A DNA stretch of 64,000 nucleotides from assembly GCA_017411435.1 (NCBI GenBank), contig JAFQQD010000014.1:32789-96788 (forward strand). Direction: 5' to 3'. The notes below the pieces were generated by a model that was not told the DNA's origin, did no database searches, and worked only from the letters and a program-made list of their open reading frames with translations. The first letter of the stretch is position 1; each line of letters starts with the position of its first letter. Source of the DNA: Clostridia bacterium. GTDB taxonomy: Bacteria > Bacillota > Clostridia > UMGS1883. This document shows, piece after piece, positions 55,115 to 63,870 of this stretch. The translations under genes were made by a program, and so were the position numbers.

Positions 55115-57097
55115 TTAGTCAACTTTCACATAATATGTCTTTTCAGCTACTTTTACTCCGCTTGCATTAAATGCCATCGCCTTTAGCGGAACCGTTGTTT
55201 TTGAATACGGTGCAAAATCAATGTTTACGCTGTACGGAATCCCATACGATGTAGCAACATCTGTTCCATATATATTATATACTACATAACTTGTATCGTT
55301 CGCAGGAGTCTTAATGAACGAAGAAATCTCAACTACTTTCGGCTCAACTGATGCATTGGTTCCAAGCTCGTAGTACTGAGGCAGTTTTGCCTTCGCATCA
55401 GCCGTAGCAAGATACTGTTCGCTCTGTGTTCCTTTCTTGTAAGCATCCAGATACTGCGTATTATTTGAAAGCGAGAACCTGTAACAACCGCTGTCCGCAT
55501 TTCTGTCCTGGTCAAAAATGAATACAGCTTTTACCTGAGGATATTTAATAGGAAGATATGTGTAAAAATCGTAAAGCTGTGAAGATGCAAACGGTGTGAT
55601 ATCTGCCCAGGTCCTGTAATCGATGTATGAAGCACCGCCCTCTGAAATTATGATAGGTTTTTTGTGACCGTAAAGACCAACAATTGTATCAAGCTGCTCG
55701 CTCCAACGGTTTCTGTCAACTCCCTGTCCGAGAGGGTCGGTTTCCGGCTGATGGTTCATATACGAAGAAATGCCGACATAATCAACATATGCATCACCCG
55801 GATAGTAAAGATGTATGTTATTTGCAGGGTAGAAGTTAGGTGACCACACAACAGGAACCGAAGGTGCGTATGTGTGGAAAATATCGGCAACTATCCTGAA
55901 TTTCTCAATATAGAGATTATAATTGGTCGTATACCACGGACAGGAATTATCGTTCATTTCGGAGGCAAATCTTAAGAAAAATTTTGCAGAACTGTTTTCC
56001 ATGTCCTGAGCCAGTTTTATGTATGTCGGGTCATTTGGCTGAATATCAAAGAAATTAACAGGCTCTACTGCAAGCTGAATGATTTTGTCTTTCTGTATTG
56101 CCATATTAATGTGGCTCTGATAGTGGGAAAGGGGAGTAGTGCTGGGCATATAAAGAAGATATGCTGACATATCACGGCCTACAAGTTTGGGGAATTCATT
56201 CATATAAAACTTGTTCATAGACCAGGGGTCGTGAACGGCTCTGTCGCCCTCGGCATATGCTCCGATATAAAGTCCGTTTTCCGGTTCATACATTTCCCCG
56301 AAATACTTTCTGGGCTTGTAGGTGTCATTGTATGTTTTTGCATACATCTGCACAGAAGAATTTATGAGTGTCGCGCGCCTTGTAGCATCAATAGTTTCCT
56401 GCTCTTTTGAAGCGAGTGACCAGTAATAAGCCTCACGCTTGAAGCACGCGGATGCTTCTTCGTTTTTACCAAGAGCACTGTAACATTCACCAAGATGCTT
56501 GTAAAACATTGCATCACTGTTTGAGTCGTGTTTTGCGAGAAAGTCAGGAGCAAGAGTTATAAACTGGTCGATTGCGCTCTGGTAATTTCCGCTGTTTTTT
56601 GCAGCAAGTGCTTTTTCCCAGGCTTTCCATATGTTTGAAACATGAAGTCCGCTGTTTTCGATTGAATAAATAAGATTCCCTGCAGCGCTTGTGGATATAA
56701 CTACATTTCCGTCCCATGAAACGGTTGCATCGAGCGCCTCTGCGACAACTCTTATCGGAAGATAAGTGCGCGAATCTCGTATAGTTGCAGCAGCATCGTT
56801 ATTGATTTTTGTGCCGTTTCTGTAAATACAAGCCTCATCTATGTAGCACACAACTGTTGTCGGGCCTTTTTTTACGAGGGCACATCTTTGTGCGTCATCC
56901 CATGTAACCTCTGCACCAAGCGCCTCCATAGATGCACGAAGCGGAACGAGTGTGCGTCCGTTTTCAATGAAAGGTGCTCCTGAAGATGCCGTAAAATCAA
57001 CCTTTACACCGTCAATTATGACATCAATGGCGTGTGCTGAAACGGCAAATAAAAGAAGCATCATAACAAGTGAAAGACTTACTAAGAACTTTTTCAT
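55115..57097 (-). CDS. Secreted GH26-like glycoside hydrolase with copper-amine-oxidase-N domain
   Basis: The 660-residue protein has a signal peptide (about 1-23), a copper-amine-oxidase-N-type beta domain (about 25-140, GRTLVPLRASMEALGAEVTW and RTYLPIRVVAEAL), a TPR-like helical region (about 160-245) and a TIM-barrel-like domain (about 270-560). The barrel has RFASEMND, resembling the acid/base Glu region of GH26 mannanases, and ISEGGAS, resembling the nucleophile strand. It is likely a wall-associated polysaccharide hydrolase; family and substrate are inferred. Confidence 0.75.
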   Translation of the reverse strand: MKKFLVSLSLVMMLLLFAVSAHAIDVIIDGVKVDFTASSGAPFIENGRTLVPLRASMEALGAEVTWDDAQRCALVKKGPTTVVCYIDEACIYRNGTKINNDAAATIRDSRTYLPIRVVAEALDATVSWDGNVVISTSAAGNLIYSIENSGLHVSNIWKAWEKALAAKNSGNYQSAIDQFITLAPDFLAKHDSNSDAMFYKHLGECYSALGKNEEASACFKREAYYWSLASKEQETIDATRRATLINSSVQMYAKTYNDTYKPRKYFGEMYEPENGLYIGAYAEGDRAVHDPWSMNKFYMNEFPKLVGRDMSAYLLYMPSTTPLSHYQSHINMAIQKDKIIQLAVEPVNFFDIQPNDPTYIKLAQDMENSSAKFFLRFASEMNDNSCPWYTTNYNLYIEKFRIVADIFHTYAPSVPVVWSPNFYPANNIHLYYPGDAYVDYVGISSYMNHQPETDPLGQGVDRNRWSEQLDTIVGLYGHKKPIIISEGGASYIDYRTWADITPFASSQLYDFYTYLPIKYPQVKAVFIFDQDRNADSGCYRFSLSNNTQYLDAYKKGTQSEQYLATADAKAKLPQYYELGTNASVEPKVVEISSFIKTPANDTSYVVYNIYGTDVATSYGIPYSVNIDFAPYSKTTVPLKAMAFNASGVKVAEKTYYVKVD

Positions 57098-57594
57098 AAA
57101 TTTCCCCTCTTTCTTAAAAATGGTTTTTCTAAAATCCTTTTAAGTGCAATAAAAAATCCTTCTCCGCCACTGTGTAGCGGCTTAGTAAGAATGGCAAAAC
57201 AACCTGCTCTTTTTGCGCCCCACACATCGGTGAAAATCTGGTCGCCGATAGCGGCAATCTCGTTCATTTGCAGCCCCATTTCCTTTGAAGCAAGATTGTA
57301 ACCCAGTGCACGAGGCTTTAATGCCTTGTGCACAAAATATTCTACCTCAATCTTTTCAGCAAAGTTTTTAACCCTGTCATATTCATTGTTGGAAACAACG
57401 CAAAGCTTCAGCCCTTCGGATTCAAAAAGTCTTAAATGAGAAAGCACCTTTTCATCGGGGACGGGTACATTATGACCGATGAGAGTGTTGTCAATATCGA
57501 GGATGATTCCCGAAACCCCTTTTTCTTTGAGATAGGAAGGGGAAACATCAGTGATATTGTCAAAATAGGCATCAGCATAAAAATTCTTAAACAT
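57094..57594 (-). CDS. YqeG-type HAD IIIA phosphatase
   Basis: The 166-residue protein has the HAD motif I GIILDIDNTLIGH, motif II CVVSNNEYDR and motif III/IV around KPRALGY and AIGDQIFTDVWGAKRAG. It is a YqeG-like phosphatase of unsettled substrate. Start at ATG 57594 with GGAGG upstream. It overlaps the glycosylase gene by 8 bases and the glycosidase start by 4. Confidence 0.88.
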   Translation of the reverse strand: MFKNFYADAYFDNITDVSPSYLKEKGVSGIILDIDNTLIGHNVPVPDEKVLSHLRLFESEGLKLCVVSNNEYDRVKNFAEKIEVEYFVHKALKPRALGYNLASKEMGLQMNEIAAIGDQIFTDVWGAKRAGCFAILTKPLHSGGEGFFIALKRILEKPFLRKRGNL

Positions 57595-58405
57595 TATTAT
57601 ATTTCCTCCAGTAAAACAGATATTGTTGTGCAAATCCGCTGTAAAGACCGAATTCATCTTCGCCCGATTTTTTTGCGTCAGATGAATTGAATTCCTCTGC
57701 CATAACGCGCTTTATCCATACATCAGACGGGAACAGGTCGTATTTTCCAAGCGAAAAAAGAAGCACACAGTCGCAAACCTTGTCGCCCACTCCATAAAGT
57801 GACAAAAGCTTTTCTCGTGCTGTGGAAGTGTCAGCTTTTTCCAAAGCAGATGCGTCTATATCTCCGCTTAAAACCGCCTTTGCTGCTTTTAATATATACG
57901 GTGCGCGGTAGCCGACACCGATAGCGCGCAAGTCTTCTTCAGTAAGATTTGCCACTTTTTCAGGCGTGGGAAATGCGTAGTAAGTTCTGCCTTCAAACAC
58001 TATCTCATCTCCGCAAAGTTCGCATAATTTATTAACACAGCTTTTAATTTTAGGTATGGAACTGCGCTGAGATATTATAAAGGAGATAAGTGTTTCAAAA
58101 AACTCCTGCCTTAATATGCGTATCCCGTAGCCAAACTGTATTGACTTATGCATCGTTTCATTTATATTTACTGCTTTTTTAATAACGGAGTAATCTCTCT
58201 TAATATCGAGGTATCTCTCCCAGAAAGATTCATAATCTTCTTTAGTAATTCCCTCGATAAATGTGTCGTCTCCGTCTGATTTTATTCTTACAACCTGACC
58301 GTTGGCAATTCCTGTGAAACTGCCGTCAGGTTCTTTTTCCCAACGGAAACACTGTCCGCAAAGGAAGGTGTGTTCGGGAACAAAATCTTTGATTTTAACT
58401 TTCAT
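57587..58405 (-). CDS. 8-oxoguanine DNA glycosylase (OGG family)
   Basis: The 272-residue protein has the OGG N-terminal motif CGQCFRW, a helix-hairpin-helix with catalytic Lys in LYGVGDKVCDCVLLF and the catalytic Asp in LFPSDVWIKR. It removes 8-oxoguanine and nicks the site. Start at ATG 58405; a GTG two codons earlier overlaps the upstream stop. AAGGA lies upstream. Its operon also carries the dehydrogenase-like protein and ClpE-like gene. Confidence 0.9.
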   Translation of the reverse strand: MKVKIKDFVPEHTFLCGQCFRWEKEPDGSFTGIANGQVVRIKSDGDDTFIEGITKEDYESFWERYLDIKRDYSVIKKAVNINETMHKSIQFGYGIRILRQEFFETLISFIISQRSSIPKIKSCVNKLCELCGDEIVFEGRTYYAFPTPEKVANLTEEDLRAIGVGYRAPYILKAAKAVLSGDIDASALEKADTSTAREKLLSLYGVGDKVCDCVLLFSLGKYDLFPSDVWIKRVMAEEFNSSDAKKSGEDEFGLYSGFAQQYLFYWRKYNNV

Positions 58406-58407
58406 AA

Positions 58408-59337
58408 TCACTGTGTCCTTCGTTTCCTTATCGGTGTTTCAATTTCACTTATAATGCTTCTTAAAAATTCCCGCGGAGTGCTATTTGCCTCTTTGGTAAA
58501 AGAAAGCAGTGTCGCGCGCTTGAGCCAGTTTGCCGCATTTTTCATTCTGAATTCGTTTTCGAAAATGGCGGCTATCGACAAAACAGAAGATAAGTGGCGC
58601 AGATTTCCGATTTCTTCGTGTGTCAGAAGTTGTCTGCGGTAAACTTTGTGACTGTTGCCGTAGCACACAATATATCCTGCCGGAATATCGGGCATAGAAT
58701 TAAGGTGCATAGCAATAATCGGTGCGTATTCCTTAAGCGTCAGCACGATATCAAAAGGCGGTACGGTTTTCATACACAGGGAAATCATTTCATCAAGTGA
58801 AAGATATTCAAAGGATATGTGCCGTTCCTTGCCAAAAACAATTTCCGCTTCCCGGAGCAAAACACAGTCAAGCTCATTTGACTGCTGAAGACACAACGAA
58901 AGGGAATGTTTCCGAGCTTTTGCCATATCAAGCGACAGATTTGTCGCTTTTTTTATAGAATCTTTTTCATAAGTGACAGTATGAATAACATTTTTGTTAC
59001 TTTCCTGCGAGTTTGTTTTTTGTTCAGCATAAATGATTGTGCGACCTGATATGTGATGCGATGAAGCGTAAAAACCAAACGCCTCTTTGAGTAAATCAAG
59101 GCAAGAAAAAACATTCTGCGCATCACTTTCAAGAAAAACTGCGCCGGGGCGCGATGTTTCGCTTTGGAGTAAATCGCGCATCTTAGTGCGACAGGCCGGG
59201 GAGGGGTCAATCTGCAGATATGAAAACAGGGCGCTTTTCCTGAATTTGCGTAAAAGCGCACGGATAACTCTTTCATATTGTAACAGAACCTCTTTATTTT
59301 TCTGAGTGCAGTACAGAAAAACTATCCTTTTACTCAC
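58408..59337 (-). CDS. Uncharacterised protein, possibly a degenerate isocitrate/isopropylmalate dehydrogenase fold
   Basis: No family is recognised at first sight in this 309-residue protein. Its C-terminal half follows the order of the isopropylmalate dehydrogenase fold: SLDEMISLCMKTVPPFDIVLT resembles the stretch before F-D-V-I-V-T, then a divergent dimer helix, YGNSHKVY in place of the nucleotide loop HGSAPDI, and LRHLSSVLSIAAIFE like N-P-x-A-x-I-L-S-A-A-M-M-L. The metal- and substrate-binding residues are absent. If right, it is a catalytically dead relic. It overlaps the ClpE-like gene by 8 bases and is coupled to the OGG gene. Confidence 0.55.
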   Translation of the reverse strand: MSKRIVFLYCTQKNKEVLLQYERVIRALLRKFRKSALFSYLQIDPSPACRTKMRDLLQSETSRPGAVFLESDAQNVFSCLDLLKEAFGFYASSHHISGRTIIYAEQKTNSQESNKNVIHTVTYEKDSIKKATNLSLDMAKARKHSLSLCLQQSNELDCVLLREAEIVFGKERHISFEYLSLDEMISLCMKTVPPFDIVLTLKEYAPIIAMHLNSMPDIPAGYIVCYGNSHKVYRRQLLTHEEIGNLRHLSSVLSIAAIFENEFRMKNAANWLKRATLLSFTKEANSTPREFLRSIISEIETPIRKRRTQ

Positions 59338-61573
59338 ACACTATCTCTCCATCTTTTGTAATAACATTGACGCTGTCTTTATATGAACCGCTGATTATAA
59401 TATTTGCAAGCTTATCTTCAATTTTGCGCCCGATAATACGGCGAAGAGGTCTTGCACCAAGATGCTCCTTTATAGCTTCTTCAACTATCAGCTCCCGTGC
59501 TTCATCCGAAACAGAGAGTGCTATGCCTTTGTTTTTAAGCATTTCGGAAAGCTCGCCAATCATAATATCCAGAACTTTTCCCATTTCTTCTTTTGAAAGT
59601 TCGTCAAACACAACAATTTCATCAACGCGGTTTAAGAATTCAGGCCTGAAAATTCCGCGGAGTGCACGCTGAACCTTATCCTTGTTCTGCTTTGAAATGC
59701 TTTCTGCAAAACCGATTCCACTGCCTTTCCAGTCGCTTCCTGCATTGCTGGTCATAACGATAACGGTGTTTTCAAAACTTATAACCTTTCCGTGGCTGTC
59801 AGTTACTCTGCCGTCATCAAGAATCTGAAGCATTATGTTAAGCACATCGGGGTGCGCCTTTTCAATTTCGTCAAAGAGAATTACACAGTAGGGCTTGCGC
59901 CTTACTTTTTCAGTAAGCTGACCGGCATCGTCATATCCTACATATCCCGGAGGCGAGCCGATAAGCTTTGATACAGAGTGCTTTTCCATAAACTCTGTCA
60001 TATCAACTCTTATAAGCGCATCCTCGCTGTCAAAAAGTTCTGTTGCAAGCTGCTTTACAAGTTCAGTTTTGCCGACCCCCGTAGGTCCTACAAAAATGAA
60101 ACTTGCAGGGCGGAGCTTCTTTGAAAGCGCGGCACGGTTTCTGCGTATAGCACGGCTTACGGCGCTTACCGCTTCGCTTTGCCCGATTATTCTTTTATGA
60201 AGTCTTTCCTCAAGCCCCAAAAGTCTTTCTGTCTCCGCCTGAGTGATTTTCTGCACGGGGATTTTGGTCCATGCCTCCACCACATATGCGATATCTTCGG
60301 GAGTAAGGGAAACTTCGGCAAGCTGTGACTGTAGGTTTTTAATTTCTTCGTTTATGGCACATTCCTGTGACTTTAATGTAGCAAGCTTTTCGTAATCCTT
60401 TTCCTCAGTTTCTTCTTTGGGGGTATTTTCTTCCTCTATCTGCGCTGTAATCTCCAAAAGATTCTTCTGCGCACGCGCAAGCTGTACCAGAATCGCATTT
60501 TTAAGATTAGCACGGCTGCCTGCTTCGTCTATAAGGTCAATTGCCTTATCTGGAAGAAAGCGGTCAGTTATATATCTGCGTGACAGATTCACGGCAGTAT
60601 TTATAACTTCATCAGAAATTTTAACCTTGTGATAGTTTTCATAATATTTTTTAATTCCGCGAAGCACCTCCACTGTTTCCTCGGGTGAAGGCTCTTCAAC
60701 AATAACTGTCTGGAACCGTCTTTCAAGTGCGGAATCCTTTTCAATGAACTTTCTGTATTCGGTAAGTGTCGTTGCACCGATAACCTGAATTTCTCCGCGT
60801 GCAAGAGCAGGCTTTAATATGTTTGCGGCACTCATCGCACCTTCTGCATCGCCTGCACCCACAATGTTGTGAAGTTCGTCAATAACAAGGATGATATTCC
60901 CAAGCTTTTTGGTTTCCTCTATTATTCCTTTAAGGCGCGCCTCAAACTGACCGCGATACTGTGTTCCTGCCACAATAGCGGTAAAGTCAAGAAGATACAC
61001 TTCCTTATCAAGTAACTTTTCAGGCACATTTCCCGAAACTATTCTTTCTGCAAAACCCTCTGCGATTGCAGTTTTGCCGACACCGGGCTCACCCAGAAGA
61101 GCAGGATTGTTCTTTGTGCGGCGGTTTAATATCTGAATAAGTCTTTCAATTTCACGCTCGCGTCCGACAACCATATCAACCTCACCGTTTCTTGCCTTGG
61201 CGGTAAGGTTTGTGCCATAGGTGTCAAGGAGCTTTTTCTTTTTCTCAGCCTTTTTATCTTTTTTTGCTGCTTTCTTTTCATCAGTCTCTTCCGAAGATTT
61301 CGGAGCGCCTCCACCGAAAATGTTTGAAAGAAAACTTGCAAAGGGGTTTCCATCTTCGCCGTCTTGCATATCAATTTCTTCAAACATACCCATCATCTGT
61401 GATTCAAGGTTTTCCATATCACCCATATCAAGACCGCCGGCCATTTGCTGCATGGTGTTTATACCAAGCTCTCTTGCGCATGGCATACAAAGTCCTTCAT
61501 TAATTGACTTTCCGCCTTCCATACGGGTCACAAATATAACAGCAACATTCTTGTTGCATCTTGTACATAGCAT
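59330..61573 (-). CDS. ClpE-like ATP-dependent chaperone with N-terminal zinc finger
   Basis: The 747-residue protein has a zinc-finger-like start (Cys3-x2-Cys6...Cys29-x2-Cys32), no Clp_N repeat, and two AAA+ domains: Walker A1 GEPGVGKT (about 165) and A2 GPTGVGKT (about 492), plus GSPPGYVGYDDAGQL. This layout is that of ClpE. It unfolds proteins for ClpP or acts as a chaperone. No clear CtsR or CIRCE operator is visible. A promoter with a palindrome over its -35 lies just upstream. Confidence 0.9.
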   Translation of the reverse strand: MLCTRCNKNVAVIFVTRMEGGKSINEGLCMPCARELGINTMQQMAGGLDMGDMENLESQMMGMFEEIDMQDGEDGNPFASFLSNIFGGGAPKSSEETDEKKAAKKDKKAEKKKKLLDTYGTNLTAKARNGEVDMVVGREREIERLIQILNRRTKNNPALLGEPGVGKTAIAEGFAERIVSGNVPEKLLDKEVYLLDFTAIVAGTQYRGQFEARLKGIIEETKKLGNIILVIDELHNIVGAGDAEGAMSAANILKPALARGEIQVIGATTLTEYRKFIEKDSALERRFQTVIVEEPSPEETVEVLRGIKKYYENYHKVKISDEVINTAVNLSRRYITDRFLPDKAIDLIDEAGSRANLKNAILVQLARAQKNLLEITAQIEEENTPKEETEEKDYEKLATLKSQECAINEEIKNLQSQLAEVSLTPEDIAYVVEAWTKIPVQKITQAETERLLGLEERLHKRIIGQSEAVSAVSRAIRRNRAALSKKLRPASFIFVGPTGVGKTELVKQLATELFDSEDALIRVDMTEFMEKHSVSKLIGSPPGYVGYDDAGQLTEKVRRKPYCVILFDEIEKAHPDVLNIMLQILDDGRVTDSHGKVISFENTVIVMTSNAGSDWKGSGIGFAESISKQNKDKVQRALRGIFRPEFLNRVDEIVVFDELSKEEMGKVLDIMIGELSEMLKNKGIALSVSDEARELIVEEAIKEHLGARPLRRIIGRKIEDKLANIIISGSYKDSVNVITKDGEIVCE

Positions 61574-61600
61574 AAAACCAATTCCTTTCCTAAGAAAATT

Positions 61601-61629
61601 ATTATATCATAAAAAGAACTTCAGTTCAA
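61601..61629 (-). promoter_or_regulatory. Promoter of the ClpE-like operon
   Basis: On the minus strand TTGAAC (61624-61629), 17-bp spacer, TATAAT (61601-61606). The palindrome GAAC-TTCA-GTTC (61617-61628) overlaps the -35; it fits the Gram-positive LexA half-site pattern by sequence only. Confidence 0.7.
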
Positions 61630-61728
61630 TTAAAATATCAAAAATTCACAGTATGTGCATAAATACAAAATATAGTGCTTTTCGGATAAAAAAATGAGCA
61701 ATATTACACATTTTTTTGTGTTTTTGTA

Positions 61729-61757
61729 TTGCAATTGAATATTTTTTATGTTATTAT
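61729..61757 (+). promoter_or_regulatory. Promoter of the right-hand SLH gene
   Basis: TTGCAA (61729-61734), 17-bp spacer, TATTAT (61752-61757), followed by GGAAGGGGG and ATG 61789. Confidence 0.6.
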
Positions 61758-61788
61758 GGAATCAAGTATAGGAAGGGGGACTATAGAA

Positions 61789-63651
61789 ATGAAAAATAAA
61801 TTTCTGTCCGTTATAATTGCACTTAGTTTAATATTATCCTGCACAGCTACAGTTGTGCTTGCTGAGAACGCATTTCCTGATGTTCTTACACCCGATCACG
61901 ATTGGGCAGCAACGCAGATTAATGAAATGACCGAGCTTGGAATTATCAAGGGTTATTCAGACGGCACATTCAAGCCCGATAATGCAATCACAAAGATTGA
62001 GGCGCTTATTCTTTTCTCAAGGGTAGCAGGCTATTCAAGTGAGGAATACAGCGAAATCGTAGATTTTGCAACTGAGAAATATAAATACACTCTGGAAGAA
62101 CTTGACCTTGGTGCATATGATTCCTTCAAAAAGGAAATTTCTTTCCTTATTTACAAGGGCATCATAGCAGAGGAAGAGATTGTATCTTATCTTGAGAATG
62201 ATCAGTATGCAGAAGAATTCCCCAGAAGCGATGCAGCAATTCTTCTTTCAAATCTTCTCGATGCTGAAATAACAAAGACTGATGCAAGCGAACTCGAGTT
62301 TGAGGATAAGGAAGATATCAGCGATTTTAATGCAGGTTATATTGCATATGTTGTTGACAACGGATTTATGAATGGTGTTCAGAAAGATGATGGCACAATC
62401 GTTTTCGATGCAGCGGCACCTTTAAGCCGTGCACAGGTTTGTGTACTTCTTCACAGAATTATGACAAAACTTGAGATGAGCGTTGAAGCAGGCGTTGTTT
62501 TTGATGTTGTTAAGGAAGGCAGAGCAATCTACTTTGAAAATTCCAAGGGTAATGACAAAAACTACATCATTCCCGAGGAAACTAAGATTGTTATTGATGG
62601 CGAGGAAGGAAAAGCAGAAAACATCCTTGAAGGAAGCAAGATTGTTGTTGTAAGACACGGCAAGGACATCTATTCAATCGATGTAATAAATCCCATTACA
62701 AACAAAACTGTTGAAGGTGTTGTTGAGGGCATCGTTTCAAAAGACAATTATGTAAGAATTACAGTTGCAGACGAGAAGACAGGCGAAACCGTTTCTTACT
62801 ACGGAGACGGTGAAATAAAGGTTACAACAGACGGTGTTGCTGATGCTATGAAGTCAGTAAAGGTTGATGACTTCGTTGTAGTAAACCTTCTTGGAACAAA
62901 GATTGTTTCAATTGACCGCCTTACTGCAGAAGCTACTGTTCAGGGCACCGTAAAGGCTATAAACCTTGAAGATCCTATCTCACTTTCAGTTACTACAATC
63001 GAAGAAGTTTCTGAGGAAGAAACAGTTTCCAAATATCCTGTTTCAGAAGATGTAACAGTTCGCCGTGACGCTACAAAAGCAGCGCTCAGCGATGTTCTGG
63101 TAGGGGACAAGGTTGTTCTTACAGTTAAGCGCGGCACAATCACAAAGATTGTTGCTACAAGCACAAAGGGAAGCGCAACAGGTACTGTAACAGCTATCAA
63201 GATTGCAGCGCAGTCTTCAGTTACAATTTCAGCAGGCGGTGTTGAAACCGAGTACCCGATAGCTATGGACGCTGAATATAATGTAGCAGGAACAAAGGCT
63301 TCTGTTTACGAGCTTCGTCTTGGTAATGTAGTAACACTTACACTTTCAGGCGAAACAGTAAAGAAGATTGAGCAGACACAGGCTTCCAGCACCACAACAA
63401 AGAGTGGTAGCGTTGAAAGCATCAGCACTGCTTACGGATACATCAATATGATTTCAAACGATGGCGTGAGTGAGCAGATTTTCGCAAGCAAGCTTGGAAC
63501 TACAATTTCTGCAAAAATCATTGACGGTGAAACAGGTAAAGAAATCGCATTCAAGAATCTTAAGAAGGGCGATTACATCATCGCAACAGGTGCATATTCA
63601 AACGGCGCATTCGTTGCAAAGACAATCGTAGTAACACCCGTTGCTCCGTAA
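61789..63651 (+). CDS. SLH surface protein with repeated beta domains
   Basis: The 620-residue protein has a signal peptide (about 1-26) and three SLH repeats (about 30-235; GYSDGTFKPDNAITKIE is the clearest). A long C-terminal region of short beta repeats follows, each with a hydrophobic VGDKVVLTV or VDDFVVVNL step and spaced every 60-80 residues. It is Thr/Val-rich and lacks cysteine after the signal peptide. It may be a major S-layer protein; its own promoter, terminator and good ribosome-binding site fit high expression. Confidence 0.88.
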   Translation: MKNKFLSVIIALSLILSCTATVVLAENAFPDVLTPDHDWAATQINEMTELGIIKGYSDGTFKPDNAITKIEALILFSRVAGYSSEEYSEIVDFATEKYKYTLEELDLGAYDSFKKEISFLIYKGIIAEEEIVSYLENDQYAEEFPRSDAAILLSNLLDAEITKTDASELEFEDKEDISDFNAGYIAYVVDNGFMNGVQKDDGTIVFDAAAPLSRAQVCVLLHRIMTKLEMSVEAGVVFDVVKEGRAIYFENSKGNDKNYIIPEETKIVIDGEEGKAENILEGSKIVVVRHGKDIYSIDVINPITNKTVEGVVEGIVSKDNYVRITVADEKTGETVSYYGDGEIKVTTDGVADAMKSVKVDDFVVVNLLGTKIVSIDRLTAEATVQGTVKAINLEDPISLSVTTIEEVSEEETVSKYPVSEDVTVRRDATKAALSDVLVGDKVVLTVKRGTITKIVATSTKGSATGTVTAIKIAAQSSVTISAGGVETEYPIAMDAEYNVAGTKASVYELRLGNVVTLTLSGETVKKIEQTQASSTTTKSGSVESISTAYGYINMISNDGVSEQIFASKLGTTISAKIIDGETGKEIAFKNLKKGDYIIATGAYSNGAFVAKTIVVTPVAP

Positions 63652-63660
63652 TTTTAATAA

Positions 63661-63708
63661 AATAAAGAAAACGGGAATCCGCATTTGCGGACTCCCGTTT
63701 TCTTTATT
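63661..63708. terminator. Strong terminator of the SLH gene
   Basis: A long stem (63661-63676 plus 63678-63683 paired with 63686-63691 and 63693-63708, one mismatch) ending in TTTTCTTTATT, ten bases after the stop codon. Confidence 0.9.
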
Positions 63709-63732
63709 GTTCAAGTTCATTTCAGATAAAAC

Positions 63733-63764
63733 AAAAGAGCACCAACTATCGTTGATGCTCTTTT
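63733..63764 (-). terminator. Terminator, possibly of a minus-strand tRNA
   Basis: AAAAGAGCACCAAC / GTTGATGCTCTTTT, 13 of 14 paired, loop TATC. On the minus strand it lies just after the tRNA-3'-end-like sequence at 63767-63784, where a tRNA terminator would be. Confidence 0.7.
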
Positions 63765-63766
63765 TA

Positions 63767-63784
63767 TGGTGCGAGAGACCAGAC
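63767..63784 (-). other. tRNA 3'-end fragment, possible integration-site core
   Basis: On the minus strand GTCTGGTCTCTCGCACCA reads like the end of a tRNA: acceptor strand CTCTCGC, discriminator A and encoded CCA. The sequence further upstream on that strand (63785 onward) no longer fits a tRNA T arm. A partial tRNA followed by a terminator is what integration at a tRNA 3' end leaves behind. Confidence 0.5.
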
Positions 63785-63870
63785 ACAAAGTCTTATAAAC
63801 GCCTATATAAAGCCATTTATAATTTTTTATGTTGCCTAATTGTTGCCAATGAGGTTATAACGAGGTATAT

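Noticed and set aside
61617..61628. LexA-like box GAAC-TTCA-GTTC over the ClpE-like promoter
   Set aside because: Only eight fixed bases match, so about one such hit is expected by chance in this window; no other SOS feature is present. Kept only as a note.
61574..61788. CtsR or CIRCE operator upstream of the ClpE-like gene
   Set aside because: No direct GGTCAAA repeats or TTAGCACTC-N9-GAGTGCTAA dyad was found.
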